Shown piece by piece: positions 37,740-50,474 of a stretch of 64,000 bases of DNA (the first letter of the stretch is position 1; each line of letters opens with the position of its first letter). The stretch lies in the NCBI GenBank assembly GCA_012861695.1, contig JAAOOA010000006.1, positions 11,183,379 to 11,247,378 of the forward strand, given 5' to 3'. The translations under genes were made by a program, and so were the position numbers. Under the pieces are notes generated by a model, which worked only from the letters and a program-made list of their open reading frames with translations, made no database searches and was not told the DNA's origin. The stretch comes from Trematomus loennbergii (taxonomy: Eukaryota > Chordata > Actinopteri > Perciformes > Nototheniidae).

Positions 37740-38175
37740 TCCACCAGGGTGATGTAATTTAATTCAGCATCTTGTAATTTATTCATTTGCTAAATACTTT
37801 GAGGGACTCAGTGAGTTTACACCTAAATTAAGTCGCGTCTCAGTAACGCTAGCTCATTTAGAGACGGTATGCATACAGACATAAACGCCTCTTCAAAGGC
37901 TGTGGCAGAGTCCCGCTCACCAGCCTCTCATATTTGGGGTGGAAGATAAATTCTGCAGGCTGCTCCTGCCTTCCTATGTAATTATGTGCATGGTGATGTG
38001 CTTTTACAGCCTGCCTAACAGTCGGAAATTATCTCTTGGAAATGAAGTCCAATTAATTGTGGCACTTTGGAGGCGTACGTGTGTAGAAACACTGTAATGA
38101 CACTTACCAGGAAATTGGCTCCTGTTGAAATATTAATAAATAAGTTGCGCCGTGAAACAACCTGATGTCACAGGT
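37740..38175. promoter_or_regulatory. Candidate conserved non-coding element
   Basis: About 430 bases free of simple repeats with clustered homeodomain-type cores (TGTAATTTAATTC, CTTGTAATTTATTC, ATGTAATTATG, CCAATTAATTG) and motifs such as TTTGAGGG and TGATGTCACAG. It is the strongest-looking regulatory candidate in the desert, by eye only. Confidence 0.3.
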
Positions 38176-40920
38176 TTAATTTAGCTCTGGCCCATATCTT
38201 TGTCACTGCTTCGTGACAGCTATTAAATACAAGTAAAACATATTTTTGTGTATAACTGGTTTGACAAAAAAGGCAGATACAATTAATTTGAACTAAGCAC
38301 ATGTGATCTAACCTAAAATTGGAAAGTCTATAAAAAGGGAAGAGCAGTCTTTTAGGGTCAGTGACATACTGTGTCACGCCACAGCAGCTCTCTATTGTAG
38401 GAAACACTCTGTTGAGTCAGCACTTTTTCAGAATAGCACCTTTTGTTTTTTTGGCCCTGGTAGTGTGTGTTTTGCCCAGATCTGTCCAGGCAACCCATTC
38501 ATACATTTTTTTTTTGTAATGGCCTGTAATCTGAAAAGTCACCGTTCATAAAGCAAGGGTCATGTTTGAAACAAGTAAATACAAATCACTTTCTTTCAAA
38601 CTTCACCTTTCACAAGACCTGTTTTCTCAAATAAGTGTGTGCGTGTTTGGTTTGTATAAACACCACCACATCTTTATTTATTCTTTCATTTTCATAAATA
38701 AATCTACCTTTCCATTACCTTAGGTCATTCTGCTGTGATTCGTTATACATAACAGCTCGCTGGTCAGTATGCGTGTCTGTCTGTCTGTCTGGCTGTGTTA
38801 GGGCCTACTATAAGCCCATTCGGCTCAGCAGTATGGCACGTAAATGGCAGCGAAGTGGTGTGAGTGTCAGCCGGAACGTGTGCTTGGCAGGCAGTGGCTA
38901 TGCTATTAGCAAGCGCTAACAGTTTTATTATTAGAAAATAAACGGTGCGCTGCAAAACTCTGAATGTTATTAGTACCTCACCATCTGGGTCTGACAGCTG
39001 TGTTCAGCCACCATCATAGCTGAACTGCTAACGGCTATATCTGAAATCTCCACTCTTTATCTGCAGTACTTTCACACTCATCCTGTCTGTACTGCTCTTT
39101 CTCCGTCTCGCCATCTTTCTTTCTTCTTCTTGCAGACAAAGATATACGTGAGTGGATAATAATTCAGCAGAGGCGAACACAAACACCTTCATTTGATGGA
39201 CGTACATACACATAGGAATCAAAAGGGCAGTAAAGGCCTGTAAAATAAGCCTTTTGTCTTAGAGGAATGTGTTTCATTTTTTATGTTAAACTCATGCAAC
39301 TCCTGCTTATTGCCTTAATTAGGCTTTTAGAGTAAAAAAATGTAAAAGATCCAGAAGCAAAACCACAAAAAGAAATCGCCTTTCAGAGAAACTCTGTATG
39401 TCACTATTGTAAAACTCTCTATAAAATAATGTTTTACACACCACAGAAAAACAGAAAACCGCCTCTTCCAAGAGTTGTTTATAGGGTTCAAACAATGTTT
39501 CATGGAAAAAAAGAAGCACACAACTTGCTTGCAAGTTAACTTCTTAAATGTTTTGCTTTTATGCACATAAATGAGAGATGGATACCTTTTAAAAAAAAAT
39601 CTGCATGTGTGTTTTTCCTCACCATCACACAGCTTTGTGGGGCTTTATTTAAATAGATAACCTGCTACTAGAAGCCTCCGGCCTCCCCAGAACCCCCTTA
39701 CTTCTCTTCTTGCCTCACAGTGTTTCACAACAAACCCCAATGAAAGGAGGCACCTCCAGAAACGAACACTCTTATTGCAGACACTGCAGAAAAGCTTACC
39801 CTGCAGTGCTTCTCTTTCTCCAACATAAAATACTTTTCTTCAACTATAACAGGCCAACTCCTTCTAGGGGTGCGTCTCCCGTGTTCCACCTAATCTACAT
39901 GCATACTTACCTCCCTTATATTTAGGTATGTCGCTACCAAGCAGCGTGAAGGACTCTGGATGGCATAGGAATCTATTTCACATATAGATGCACAGGGCTA
40001 GCGTACAGGAATAAGATATAGAACAGGGAAATAGTGTGTTTTCAATTTCACTGACCCTCTTGTGTTTTGTGCCATGATTACCCGCTGTCTAGTTCTATTT
40101 ATTTAAGTGTTTCTCCGCTGTCTGGTGCAGGGAGCAGTGTAAAAAAAAGGTTGTTCTCAAAAGCTTTAAGTATGATAAATGCTTGTAGTTTTATTCTGAT
40201 GATTTTTGTTTATTTAGCCTTAGAAGGCAGAATATACAGCAAGTTTAAATACCAAAGGACGTAGACTATATAGCTTCTACTAGTCTTACTTTTCTTTCTT
40301 TGATGAAACAGGAGAAATGTTAAGATAATCTCTCATAAAAACTAATGCCACATTCTAATATGTATCAGATAATGTTCACGAGAGCCAAACCTGAAGCACT
40401 GTTCATGTCAGGCACCTGGTTATAATCTGAATACGTAGACATCAGGGATTATTGACCATATCTCTAACCTCGAAAAATAACTACACATGTGTGTGCATTT
40501 TGTTGTCAAAATGTAAGCAAAGCCTAAAACAATGATAGTAATTGTACATCTAAATTAAATCCCATTTTAACACTAATATAACCAATTCAGCCACATTAAA
40601 AAGAGCCTCTTTTTTTGTAACTGGTTTTACAAGTTTACAAACCATGCACGCACATAAGCCATCAATAGCAACTACTTTAAGTCGTACAAGACTTGTCAGG
40701 GACCATTTTTGAAATATGTGTGTAAACTTAAGAGTCTTAAATTCTCTGTAATTAGTGTGAATGTGCAAGGATATGTATGACATTTTTAAGCTCAAAGCTT
40801 GTTTGTACATGAACACTAGTCATTGTAAAGTGTGTACAGTGTGATACAAAAAGCGTGTGTCCAGTAGATTTTTAAAGAAGCCACAATGTTCTTTGACCAA
40901 TGCTTTTAATCTTTGATTTG
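38176..40920. other. Non-coding stretch, nothing recognised
   Basis: Includes a short TGTC repeat near 38773. No gene or transposon recognised. Confidence 0.5.
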
Positions 40921-40921
40921 G

Positions 40922-41124
40922 GAGGCGTGTGGCACAGTGGTTAGAGCCTTGGTGTTGGGATCAGGGGGTCACAGGTTCAAACCCCACTGCAGTCAGCATG
41001 TCGTTGTGTCCCTGGGCAAGACACTTCACCCCAAATTGCTCCTGTGGGGATTGCCCACAGTATTCAGTATGTAAGTCGCTTTGGATAAAAGCGTCTAACA
41101 AGTAACATGTAATGTAATGTAATG
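40922..41124 (+). mobile_element. tRNA-derived SINE, copy 1
   Basis: The head GAGGCGTGTGGCACAGTGG has an A-box-like segment; the B box is GGTTCAAACCCC; then a ~100-bp body, the tail 'GTAAGTCGCTTTGGATAAAA' and terminal (ATGTA)n. It is about 95% identical to 62114-62309 on the opposite strand. Flanking duplications are unclear. Confidence 0.85.
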
Positions 41125-44100
41125 ATTAAAATAGATTAATTTAACGTAGAGAATTGCTTGTTTAGTATTTAGAACTTTGTTTTGATTTGAAATAATTATA
41201 AGATTGGCTTTTTGGATGAAAGAAAGGGAGTATTTATTTTAGATATATTTCATAGTCTGGGCAAATGAGTAAACAATTAAGAAAAACCATTGGGCTCTGG
41301 ACCTGTTGAAATACATAACACATTGACGGCAGCATAATGGCATTTTCTTCAGCAGTAGATGAATACAGTCTAAACAAACAGTTTCTGAAATGGTATCATA
41401 GACCCTGCAGGCAAGCACATTCATTTCACATCCCCTGATCTTTGCAAAGGGACCATTTCTTTTTGATGGTGTGTGTATTTGTGTTTATGTGTTTACACAG
41501 CTACATGTGCACATCTGTGTGCTACGTGGTTAATGCACTTGACTTGAGCCTGACCACAAATCAAAGCGATGGCTGGTGAGTACCACATAAGAGAACAGAA
41601 ATGAAGCACATAAGTGTCGAGATCAAACAGACCTTCCCCAGTCAAAAGCTCCCCTAGAGGGGCAGGAGGGCTGCGAAGCTGCTCAGTGAACATCTCATTC
41701 AGAAGAGGCAGCGCCGCAACCGCTAACGATGTGATAACACGACAGACAATGAATTATTACAGGGAAAAAGATCAGTGATGTCACTTTTCTTTGGTATATC
41801 TGTTTGGAGCTGGAAAGCAGTTAATGTCATCTTTTATAATACGTTCTACATGTTCAGTGTGTAAATAGAAAACATGTTTTCAGTAGTTCAGTGGCTGTAT
41901 TATATGTTAGTCTGAACTGAGATCAGAGCTAAAGTGGTCCAAACACAGCAGACAATGGGACTCTGAGGACAGATGAGGAATGGCATTGATGAGAGGTTTC
42001 TGTCACTGACTTGGCTGCGAGCCTGAACCTAATGTGGACTGTGGAGTGTTAGAGTTTGACAAGACTGAACACTGTTTGTCTGACAGCCAGCTTACTGCTC
42101 TGTATCTGAGACCAGATCATAACCAGACCTCTTCAAAAAATGTTCCCTTTTTTTTCTTATTCAGTTTTTCTCTTTCTCCTCTCTTGCTAGACCTTTATAG
42201 ACTTATTTTACAAAGTTTTAAAAGACTATAAATTACATATGTTTTCCTGTCTTTCCCTTCATATTCACCTCACCCTTACATCCCATATTCCAGCCATGAT
42301 TGGATAAAAAAGATATCCACATATTCTATGAGACTATGAACACAGAAATACAAATTGTTGTGCTGGTGATCTTTAGTACATTTAGTGTCCAGCTATGACA
42401 GGCTGAGTGCACAGAAAATGTCTCATATTTCCATCAAACGAGTGAGTTGGGACACCCTGAAGATAAAAGAGAACTCTGACAGTTCTATGATCACAATGTC
42501 TTATATGGATTCACAGTTGCAGCCACATATTCACCACTGTGTGTTTTATATACGGTGAAGTATTTTTGAAACGACTCCCTAAAGCCATCCCATATGCAAG
42601 TACTAAGATGAAGTAGTACTCTGATGGAGCTCTGGGAATACGTCAAAGAGAAAAGGTTAGGGACCCCTGCCATAGCTTACATTGTACAGCATTTAGTCAA
42701 ACATACCACTGTTGGGCTCCCACTTTCTCTAACTGTCCACACTTGTCGTCGCCTCATTCATCTCAGATAGTCGCCATCCATTCAGGAGCTGTGTTATAGC
42801 TGGCTTTATTAATGGCAGTGTGGCAGAACCTAAGACAGCTTTATAACAGTAATTCCTCCCTACTGACAACCAAATTGTTCTGAGCGAGAAATATTGACTT
42901 ATCTTGTCCATTGTCCCTGCGGTACAAATTCAACCACCAGAGCCATGAATACAATAGCCCATTTTTACACATGAAATAAGGCTTGTATTCCACTTCCTCT
43001 CCCTTTGTGATTTGTAAGTGTGATACTCCAAAGTTAGTGAGGTTTCCAAAGACGATAGATTTGACAAGTTACGTCTCAAATGGAGGAAATGTGTAAAGTG
43101 AATGGGTAAAAAGGGGGGAGTATGTCTTGCGTACTGCATTGAGAAAATGTTATTACATAAATGGACTATGCAAGACAAAGACTTTGATATTATCATAATT
43201 AAAAGTGAGCAGTACCATATGGTGAGGGAGAGGAGCTGCACAAAAACAATCACATTGAAAGCCTCTGAGTGAACAGAAATACATGAAATGCTCATTTTTC
43301 AGCCAGAAGAACTGACAAAATCTAAACATACACGTCTCTATAACCTTCTCCTCTCCTCGTCCTATGAGTGTATGCCTGGTCAGTGCCATGGGCCCTGCTG
43401 GGGTCTACAGTATGCTCCAGGAATAGTCTGGTCACGTGGCCGCTCTGTGGGATCTGTTCCCCTGGCAGGAAGCTGTTATATGGTTACAGTTATTTTTGTT
43501 GTCTGTCTGGGGATAGTTTTTACTGCGCTCCAGAGGATCAATAATTGTCATAAAAAGACTGCGTCACCCGGTGCCCTCTTTGAGCAGGACGGTGTGTAGG
43601 TTAGAGAGGCACATGCATTTGTGAGTATTTAGATGTGTGAGCAATTTGTTTACGTGAACCTTTGTGTGTTTTTAATTTGTGCGAGTGTGCATATATTGCC
43701 ACGTTTCTTTAGGAAGGTATCATGACGTACTAGTGGTTTATTTTAACGACAATGTCAGAGTATGTGAAAAATGTGAATTATGTTATGTGAAAGGAAATGA
43801 GTTGCAGACAGTGCGGTGTGTGAGGGTGTGAGGTGTTTTAGATGTGTTACAAGACATAATGCAAGTAAGGGTAAATCACCGTGTGTTGTTTATCTTAACT
43901 ACGGTCATTTTCGTTTGTTATAACTACAGCTCTGCTACTTACAGTTACACATTGCCCTTTACTGCTTCGACCTGCTGCATCCGTCTACTCTCCTCTTTGT
44001 CCCTTCCTGTCTGGAAGGCCACACACACGTCCCCGTCCATAGCATGTCTGCGGAGTATCTGTGTCTCTCTATAGCTTTACTTCTGTATACAGTATATGTG

Positions 44101-46556
44101 CCACCAAAGCCCTGAAGCTGCAGTCAGCCCTGGGGACTCAGAGAGGAGGTCCTATAACAGCGCAGGCAACGGAAGCTGGCTCCTAGCTAATTGGTTCCTG
44201 TGTTAGCGGCAAACACAGAGACGGTGTCAGAGTCAGCACTTTCCCTCCCTCTTCCCACGTTCCCTCTCCTTTTCCTTTTCTCCATCCCTCCCTGGCTGCC
44301 AACCACAGACGCCGCAGGTTTGACACCCCTTCAGGACACACGCCTGAACTAATATTTACATTGCAGGATGTTTGTGTGTTGACAGAGGATTCGGACGTGA
44401 CTCTACCACTGACAGTTTGATCAACAAATACAACAATTATTTTTATTAAAAGCAATCTAAATTCTGAATCAGGTTTCTAAATATTGTAAGTATATATTTT
44501 CTTAGTTATTGCGTTGCACTTTCTACTCCTCACTTTGTATCCTTCCATTTACACCTGCATTCCCGTCCGTCATTGTCTTCTTCTGTCCTTTGTATCCGTC
44601 TCAACCCACATCCATTGCATACTCCATATACGGAGCAGATGGAGGTCACTTTGTAACTGTGTTTATGTCAACCCCCCTAAACACACACCAATGACAAGGA
44701 AGGGAGATTCTAGTCCAGGTAATCACAGCTTGTAGGTGTCTGTGCTCTAAAAAGAGTGTAAAGATGCTTTGTGTGTGGCTCTTCATACTGCAAGAGTTAA
44801 AGACTGTGCCTTGTATCCCACTGAGATGTGGACCTGAAGAGAACAGGCCTTTCCCTGCTCTGATCACAGAGTATGTGTCTGGTCGGCCACAGCCTGGTTC
44901 TGTGTGTTTATCATCGCAGGATGCCTTCTCACACACGGCATCAGACTTTCTGAGCCTTGCTTTCACACTCAATCATAAAGTATTATCCCTTACTTTCCCA
45001 TGTTTGTGCTGTATTTCAATGGAAGTTCAGGCTGTTGGGAAACAATGTAAAATACATTTCTGCAGTCACATATGATTTGCAGTCAGACCCATTATGTTTT
45101 GCATTACGTTGACTGGCACTGCTTTTTCAAACCAGGAAGTGGACCTATGAGGGTCACGTTGATCATCTATGTTTTACACACAAGACCAAGAAACGTGTGC
45201 TGTGTCATGTTGAGAACTAGAAATATTGGTAAAGGAAAAGTAAGCGTGTATGTTAGTTGTGTTGAAACAAGAGGGCCTAGTCCTGACATGTGCTTCAAGT
45301 TAGAAAGACCTAAAAATACTTAATCACGACCACAGTTTTTCCTAACCTAAGATTCAAACAATATACCTTGATCCTCACTTTGTTTAATGTCCCTACGGAC
45401 CTGTCCCTCTGAAAACACTCAACCTTTTGGAAGAGAAATGCTCAGACAGTTAAATGCTTGAATTACCTTACGCTGTATTTAGAATAAATGTCTCTAAAGA
45501 TGAAAAAAAAGTTCATAGACTTTTTAGACTTTCTAACTACACATGATAATGTGAGTTCAGTATTACGATAGGATCGAAAACATGCATAGGCATTGATCAT
45601 TTTCCAAATAAATGATTCAGTTGGCATGTAATCACTTACAGAACAGGTTTCTTCTCAAAGACAATTCATAATGAAAAACCTTTTTTTGTAGCCATGGTTG
45701 ACCTGTTGTGGGGAAGCTTTAAAAGAGCTGTATGAACACAGATAACTCTGCCAATAGATCATTTGTGTGGCAGACCCCGGTCACACTCCTCTAACGTCCC
45801 TGCAGTCTCCCCCATCTGAAGGCTCCACTGCTGACCTCCTCTACGAGGGGGGCAGCCCGGGCTCGGCCCCGTCTCTGTCCCACTGCATTAAACATTGATG
45901 GAGCTGTAAGGGAAGGCTGGAGCCTGTCTCCTACTCTGGTCTGGCCCTTGCCTATAGCAGGTCTCTTCTCTTCATGCAACCTGTCTACTTTCATTTTTTT
46001 TTCTCTTCCTTTTCGATTAATATCTTGCTAGTGCTGTGGTAACTTGAATGTGATGTGCTGTCTGCAGCGAGACGGTGCGCAGTATAAGACACATAAAATC
46101 TCAAGAAATGAGAGTGATAAGTGTCTGCTGCTGTCTGTGGCCAGTTCACAGCAGTTAGACGTGACTTCCTGGAAATGACTCTGTGTGTATTTGATTCCTG
46201 TATTTGCATCTTTGTCTATGTGCGGTGAATTTATGTTATGCATTACACTCTTACCACACAGCACGGCTATACGAAAGGAAGTGGTAGGAGAGACAAAACG
46301 GCAACACTTCCCTTCCTTTAACAGTGTTTGTGTGTGTTCCAGTACTGCTGCATAACATCTGAGCATCCCTTAGCACCTTGCTATTGCTTCATGTTGAAGA
46401 TCACAAATACCTTCTTCCTTAAAAACACAATCATTATTGGTTTTAAATTAAAATAAGTGCATACATGCAGCTAGTACCAAATCTGAGTACTAACATTGAT
46501 ATATTAATGTATTCTGTCTTTGCCCCAAAAATCCACTTGGCCAGCTGAACAGCTAT
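41125..46556. other. Non-coding stretch, nothing recognised
   Basis: About 5.4 kb without a recognised gene, RNA or mobile element. ORFs up to 121 codons (42930-43295, minus) lack family resemblance. Confidence 0.45.
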
Positions 46557-46558
46557 TA

Positions 46559-47219
46559 TGCCCTTTTCACACCAAGGCTTTTCCCGTTCTAGCTCCGTGC
46601 TAGAGCTTTTCTGGTTCGGAACCGGTTCTTCGGTTTAGCTCCCGCTCTGTTCACACCGCTCAGAGCCCGACTGGTGCTGCGTCATTGCATCATCGTTTGC
46701 GTCATGACGTAACCGTTTGCGTGCCTGCTTCATAAAGCCAAACCGCGCGGAAACCCCTCACATCGACAACAACAACAATGACCGATTGTATTGAAGCGCT
46801 ACTCGTTTTGGTTTTGCTCTGTCGAAACGAAATGGAAGAAATGGGACGACTTTACTACCAACTTTACAGTCGTTATATGCTACATTCAAAAGTTCTTTAC
46901 AATCATCATCAACTTCAACGACGATTCCGTAGGAGAAAGAAGGTAAATATACGTCCTATTCGATGGCGTTAGAGCTAGCTGTTGTTAGCCTCTGCATGCA
47001 CCAAGCTCAAAATACCCAGCTTTGCAGCATTAATTACTATAGTATAACATTAAAACTGATGCCCCTGCCCCCGCCTCCGACGTAAGCATGACGTATGCGG
47101 TGCTTGCTTTCTAGACCGACAACTTTTTGGTGCTTGAAACAAACCGGATTCCGGAGCTTAGAGCTATTCAAGCTCCAGCTCCGAACCGGCCCTGGAACCG
47201 CGTTGGTGTGAAAGGGGCA
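46559..47219 (+). mobile_element. TIR transposon with an exon-like ORF
   Basis: The left end TGCCCTTTTCACACCAA and the inverted right end TGCCCCTTTCACACCAA match 16 of 17. The interior contains symmetrical 'GGTTCGGAACCGGTTC' and 'GAGCTATTCAAGCTCCAGC' segments and an ORF at 46778-46972. The TIR style (CTTTCACACC) resembles the element at 34458-35044. The target duplication is not resolved; ATT/TTA near both ends would suit a Harbinger-type 3-bp site. Confidence 0.6.
46778..46972 (+). pseudogene. Exon-like ORF inside TIR element, possibly a Harbinger transposase start
   Basis: The ORF reads MTDCIEALLVLVLLCRNEME..., then a Tyr/His-rich stretch and RRFRRRKK, directly followed by a donor-like AAG|GTAAAT at 46943. 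A short Leu-rich start, an Arg-rich end and a donor fit first exons of fish HARBI1-like transposases. No DDE catalytic residues are present in the element, so if correct only the first exon remains. The assignment is inference from style and context. Confidence 0.3.
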
Positions 47220-47516
47220 ATTGTGACAAGTCCAAACCCTTACAGATCCAAGAGGGATTTGTTTGCTTCCTTGATCACCCATCTTTTCCCCAAAGAGTCT
47301 GGGAGATCTGCCCCACAACCAACAAGTGGTGGAGTTCAGCTGCATACCAGACCTAATACCGAGTCCTGTTAAGACTGTAAATGTATTTATAGAGTGCAAT
47401 GTGAGCCGGGTACGGGTATTAGACTGGGAGAGAGTGAGAGGTTGTAATCTAGCATTTGTGAGAATGGATGTCTGGTGTTTGTCTGTTTAAATGTGTGAGA
47501 TCTCGGGAGAGCAGAA

Positions 47517-47517
<1 letters not shown>
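47220..47517. other. Short non-coding stretch
   Basis: Nothing recognised between the TIR element and the GT repeat. Confidence 0.5.
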
Positions 47518-47561
<44 letters not shown>

Positions 47562-47593
47562 TGTGCGTGCGTGTGTGTGCGTGCGTGCGTGTT
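47518..47593. repeat. (GT)n microsatellite
   Basis: About 75 bases of GT with GCGTGC variants at the right end. Confidence 0.95.
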
Positions 47594-50344
47594 TATGCAG
47601 TGTGTTTGCATGTATAGCTGTTTATGCATGGCTGTAAAAGCTTGTGTTTTTCAGGATTACGTTTGATTATGTGGCCATAGGGTATGGAAGGGTTATAGAG
47701 TGTGTTTTGTGCCAGTAAACTGGTGTGTTGGGTCCTGAGAAAGTCTGCTGGCAGATCTGCACATGCCGCTCTGCCAGTAAGCTGCCATACAGCCCTCCGG
47801 CAAACTTCCATACAACACAACCGAGTACAGTAGGGCTATTCTCTCTGTTCGGAATAACACAAAGCAGAGATGTTACACATCCTTCAAGTTCATTTAAACA
47901 TAGAGGTTGTCATTTTCTGCCATTAAAACAACAATAAAGGACAGAGAAGCAGATCATTGAAGCCACTGCAGGCAGCTTCTCCCGACTAGAAAGATTTTAA
48001 TGGTAATCGTTCAGGTCTCCTCCTCTCCAAAACAAATAATTGAGTAAAGCTGGTTAAGCACTAAATAAGTGCTCAGCATGTTTCTCTGAAAACTTAAGAT
48101 TAAAATCCTTCACCTGCTTATACTATTAAGTGAAAAACGACAGATCCAAAAAGTTTCAAATACTGTAAGGAAAAAATATTTTTGACCGCTTCTAGCAGAC
48201 TAGTCTGACCACAACACTGACCCATGGCAAAGGGGGACATTTTCATTACAGACAACACTGTGAAACTAACTATTACTTTAATTATTTAAAACATTTGTTG
48301 TTGACGAAAGTACAAAAGGAAAATATATATAACAATGGTGAGTCTAGTGTTTTCTTTTACACATTTTAATGCAGTTACTTATTATATCTGTAACACAAGA
48401 CAAACTAGAGAATAAGATAATGGTGATACAGTGCAAACACAAATAAGATAAAAAGGTTATGATTTGAATAACATTTGCTTTATTTGATGTTTTGGATTTT
48501 TCCACCTACAACTATCAGATGTGATCAAATCATCCAAATTGGCAAAACAAAGCTTAGGATTCTCACTGATTTGAGGAGATCAAACCAGTTGTGTGCAAAA
48601 GAAGTGAGAATCACATGAGAATAATCCTAAGTGAAATAATCACAGCTCTGAGCAACAGCAAACGGGGATGAATAAATAAGGCTGACTAAATAAATGATCA
48701 GTGATTGTTTGGCTCTAAGTGCCACTGCTGTAGCTCAGCATCCTGATTTAGTTGAAGCCTTCAGCCATCCCTCAGCGGAGCTATGGTCTTAGCGGAAGAG
48801 AAACGGCTAAAAAGCCCCATTCTTCTTCATACCTTCAATATTCAATGAGAGCGCTAATTGCAGTGTGCTGAAAGAAAGAAAAAAAGGAAGGTAGGCGGAG
48901 AGGGGAGGTGGGAGATGGGAGGGATCTACTGGCTAATGGTCCGTAGGGGGAAAATAAAGGAGAGGAAAAAAGGGGGATTTAAAAAGTTAGACATATCCTC
49001 AGGAGGTTCCTTCCTCTGTGTTTTTACCTGTGCGTCTCTTAGCTATAATGCTAATGCTCATTAGCCAGTCTGTGTGATATCCAGTGATATCAGGGCTACT
49101 GTAAGCGACCGCCACCAGGAGCACTCTGGCGCAGTAAGTGCATGGAGTGGTTATGCACACTTCTCTGTTGTCTGTTCTTTCCCTTTTTCTTCTCCTTAAA
49201 AAGTAAGTTGGAAAGATATCTTGGAATGTATTCGCTCAAGGTGCACCCATTTGTGGAATTGGGGGATGCATATGCATTAAAAAGTCTTTGTGTGTATAAA
49301 ATGCAGACGCAGCACTTTAGCCTTCCCTCATCCTTCCACCCTCGGTTCTCCCTTTAATCTTTGGATGAGTTATAATACAATAAGTCCCTATAATCATTGG
49401 ATCTTCTTCTCTCGACTTACCTAGGATAAATGAATGAGTTTAACAGGAAGGCAGAGGGAAAAGGGAAAAATATTTTACTATCGACTATAAAATAAATCAT
49501 AGTAAAATATCATTAATGATGAGTTTTGTAATTGAATATTCTCCTTGTGACCACAAGGGGCAGCGTGTACAGAACGGCAGGTGCCAGACTGCAGCGTCTC
49601 CTTCTCCTCTCCTCTACAGTCAGCCCTTTCACTGTCCCCTGGTATACGGCAACTAAAATACTGCTGATCGGAGGTTTTCTCATAAATCATGCCATCTACC
49701 AAACAAAGCAATAAATATGTTTGTTTGCATTATTGAAGGAAAAAGTATTGCCTTAGGTCAGCTTTAAGCAGAGGTGTGTGTGTGCATGCACCCATTCTTA
49801 AAAATACATGTTTATTTGAGTGTGTGCTTACCAAGTATTTTGTTGCTCTAAAATTATTTTATTATTAGGTTAAGAAAAGCATATTTTGTTGAGTTGACGT
49901 ATTTCACACAGTAATAGTATTTTTGATTGCTCAGAAATCAGCTCCCTATGTGTGATTGAGGGAAGTTGGTGGGAGGGGGAAGATTCTAGAAATAAATATT
50001 TGGCTGCATGTCTGTGCTCGTGAACACAAATTTGTGCTTTTTATGTTCAATTTTTTTTTTGATGGGGATCATTTACAACACTCATTACAGCCCATTTGGT
50101 GCTATTTATATTGATCACACAGGCTGCCAGGCTCAGGCCCAGAATACACACTTTTCCTGAATTGAATTCAATCTCTCTTCATCTGCTTTTCTTTAAATCG
50201 CCTCATTTTCTTAATGTTTTTGAACATTCATACAGACTCCATTTAAAATAGTTCGAAGTGGTGTGTGGTTCCGATTGCTTAAGAAAATGAGGTGAAATAG
50301 AACACCTAGTGATGGGTGTGCAAGGTTATCAAAACAGGCTATTA
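47594..50344. other. Non-coding stretch, nothing recognised
   Basis: No gene recognised. An A/G-rich segment at 48870-48980 gives a basic chance ORF. Confidence 0.5.
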
Positions 50345-50470
50345 ATGGCGGCTGTGGCTCAGGAGATAGAGTGTGACATCCTTGAATCACAAGACTGAGG
50401 TTGGATCCCCTGGTGTATTAATATATGTGTGTTTGAATTAGTGAATGAGACGCAAATTGTAAACCAGTTT
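50345..50470 (+). mobile_element. tRNA-derived SINE fragment (second family)
   Basis: The head GGCGGCTGTGGCTCAGGAGA carries an A-box-like segment; a degenerate B box (GAGGTTGGATCCCC) follows, then 'GTGTTTGAATTAGTGAATGAG' and 'GCAAATTGTAAA'. This is the layout of a widespread fish SINE whose tail normally continues 'GCGCTTTG', missing here. A degraded, 3'-truncated copy. Confidence 0.65.
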
Positions 50471-50474
50471 TTTA

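Noticed and set aside
40922..41000. tRNA-like sequence
   Set aside because: SINE head, with a second copy at 62114-62309.
49550..49566. CTCF-like CCACAAGGGGCAGC
   Set aside because: One G short of the consensus spacing, so a poor match.
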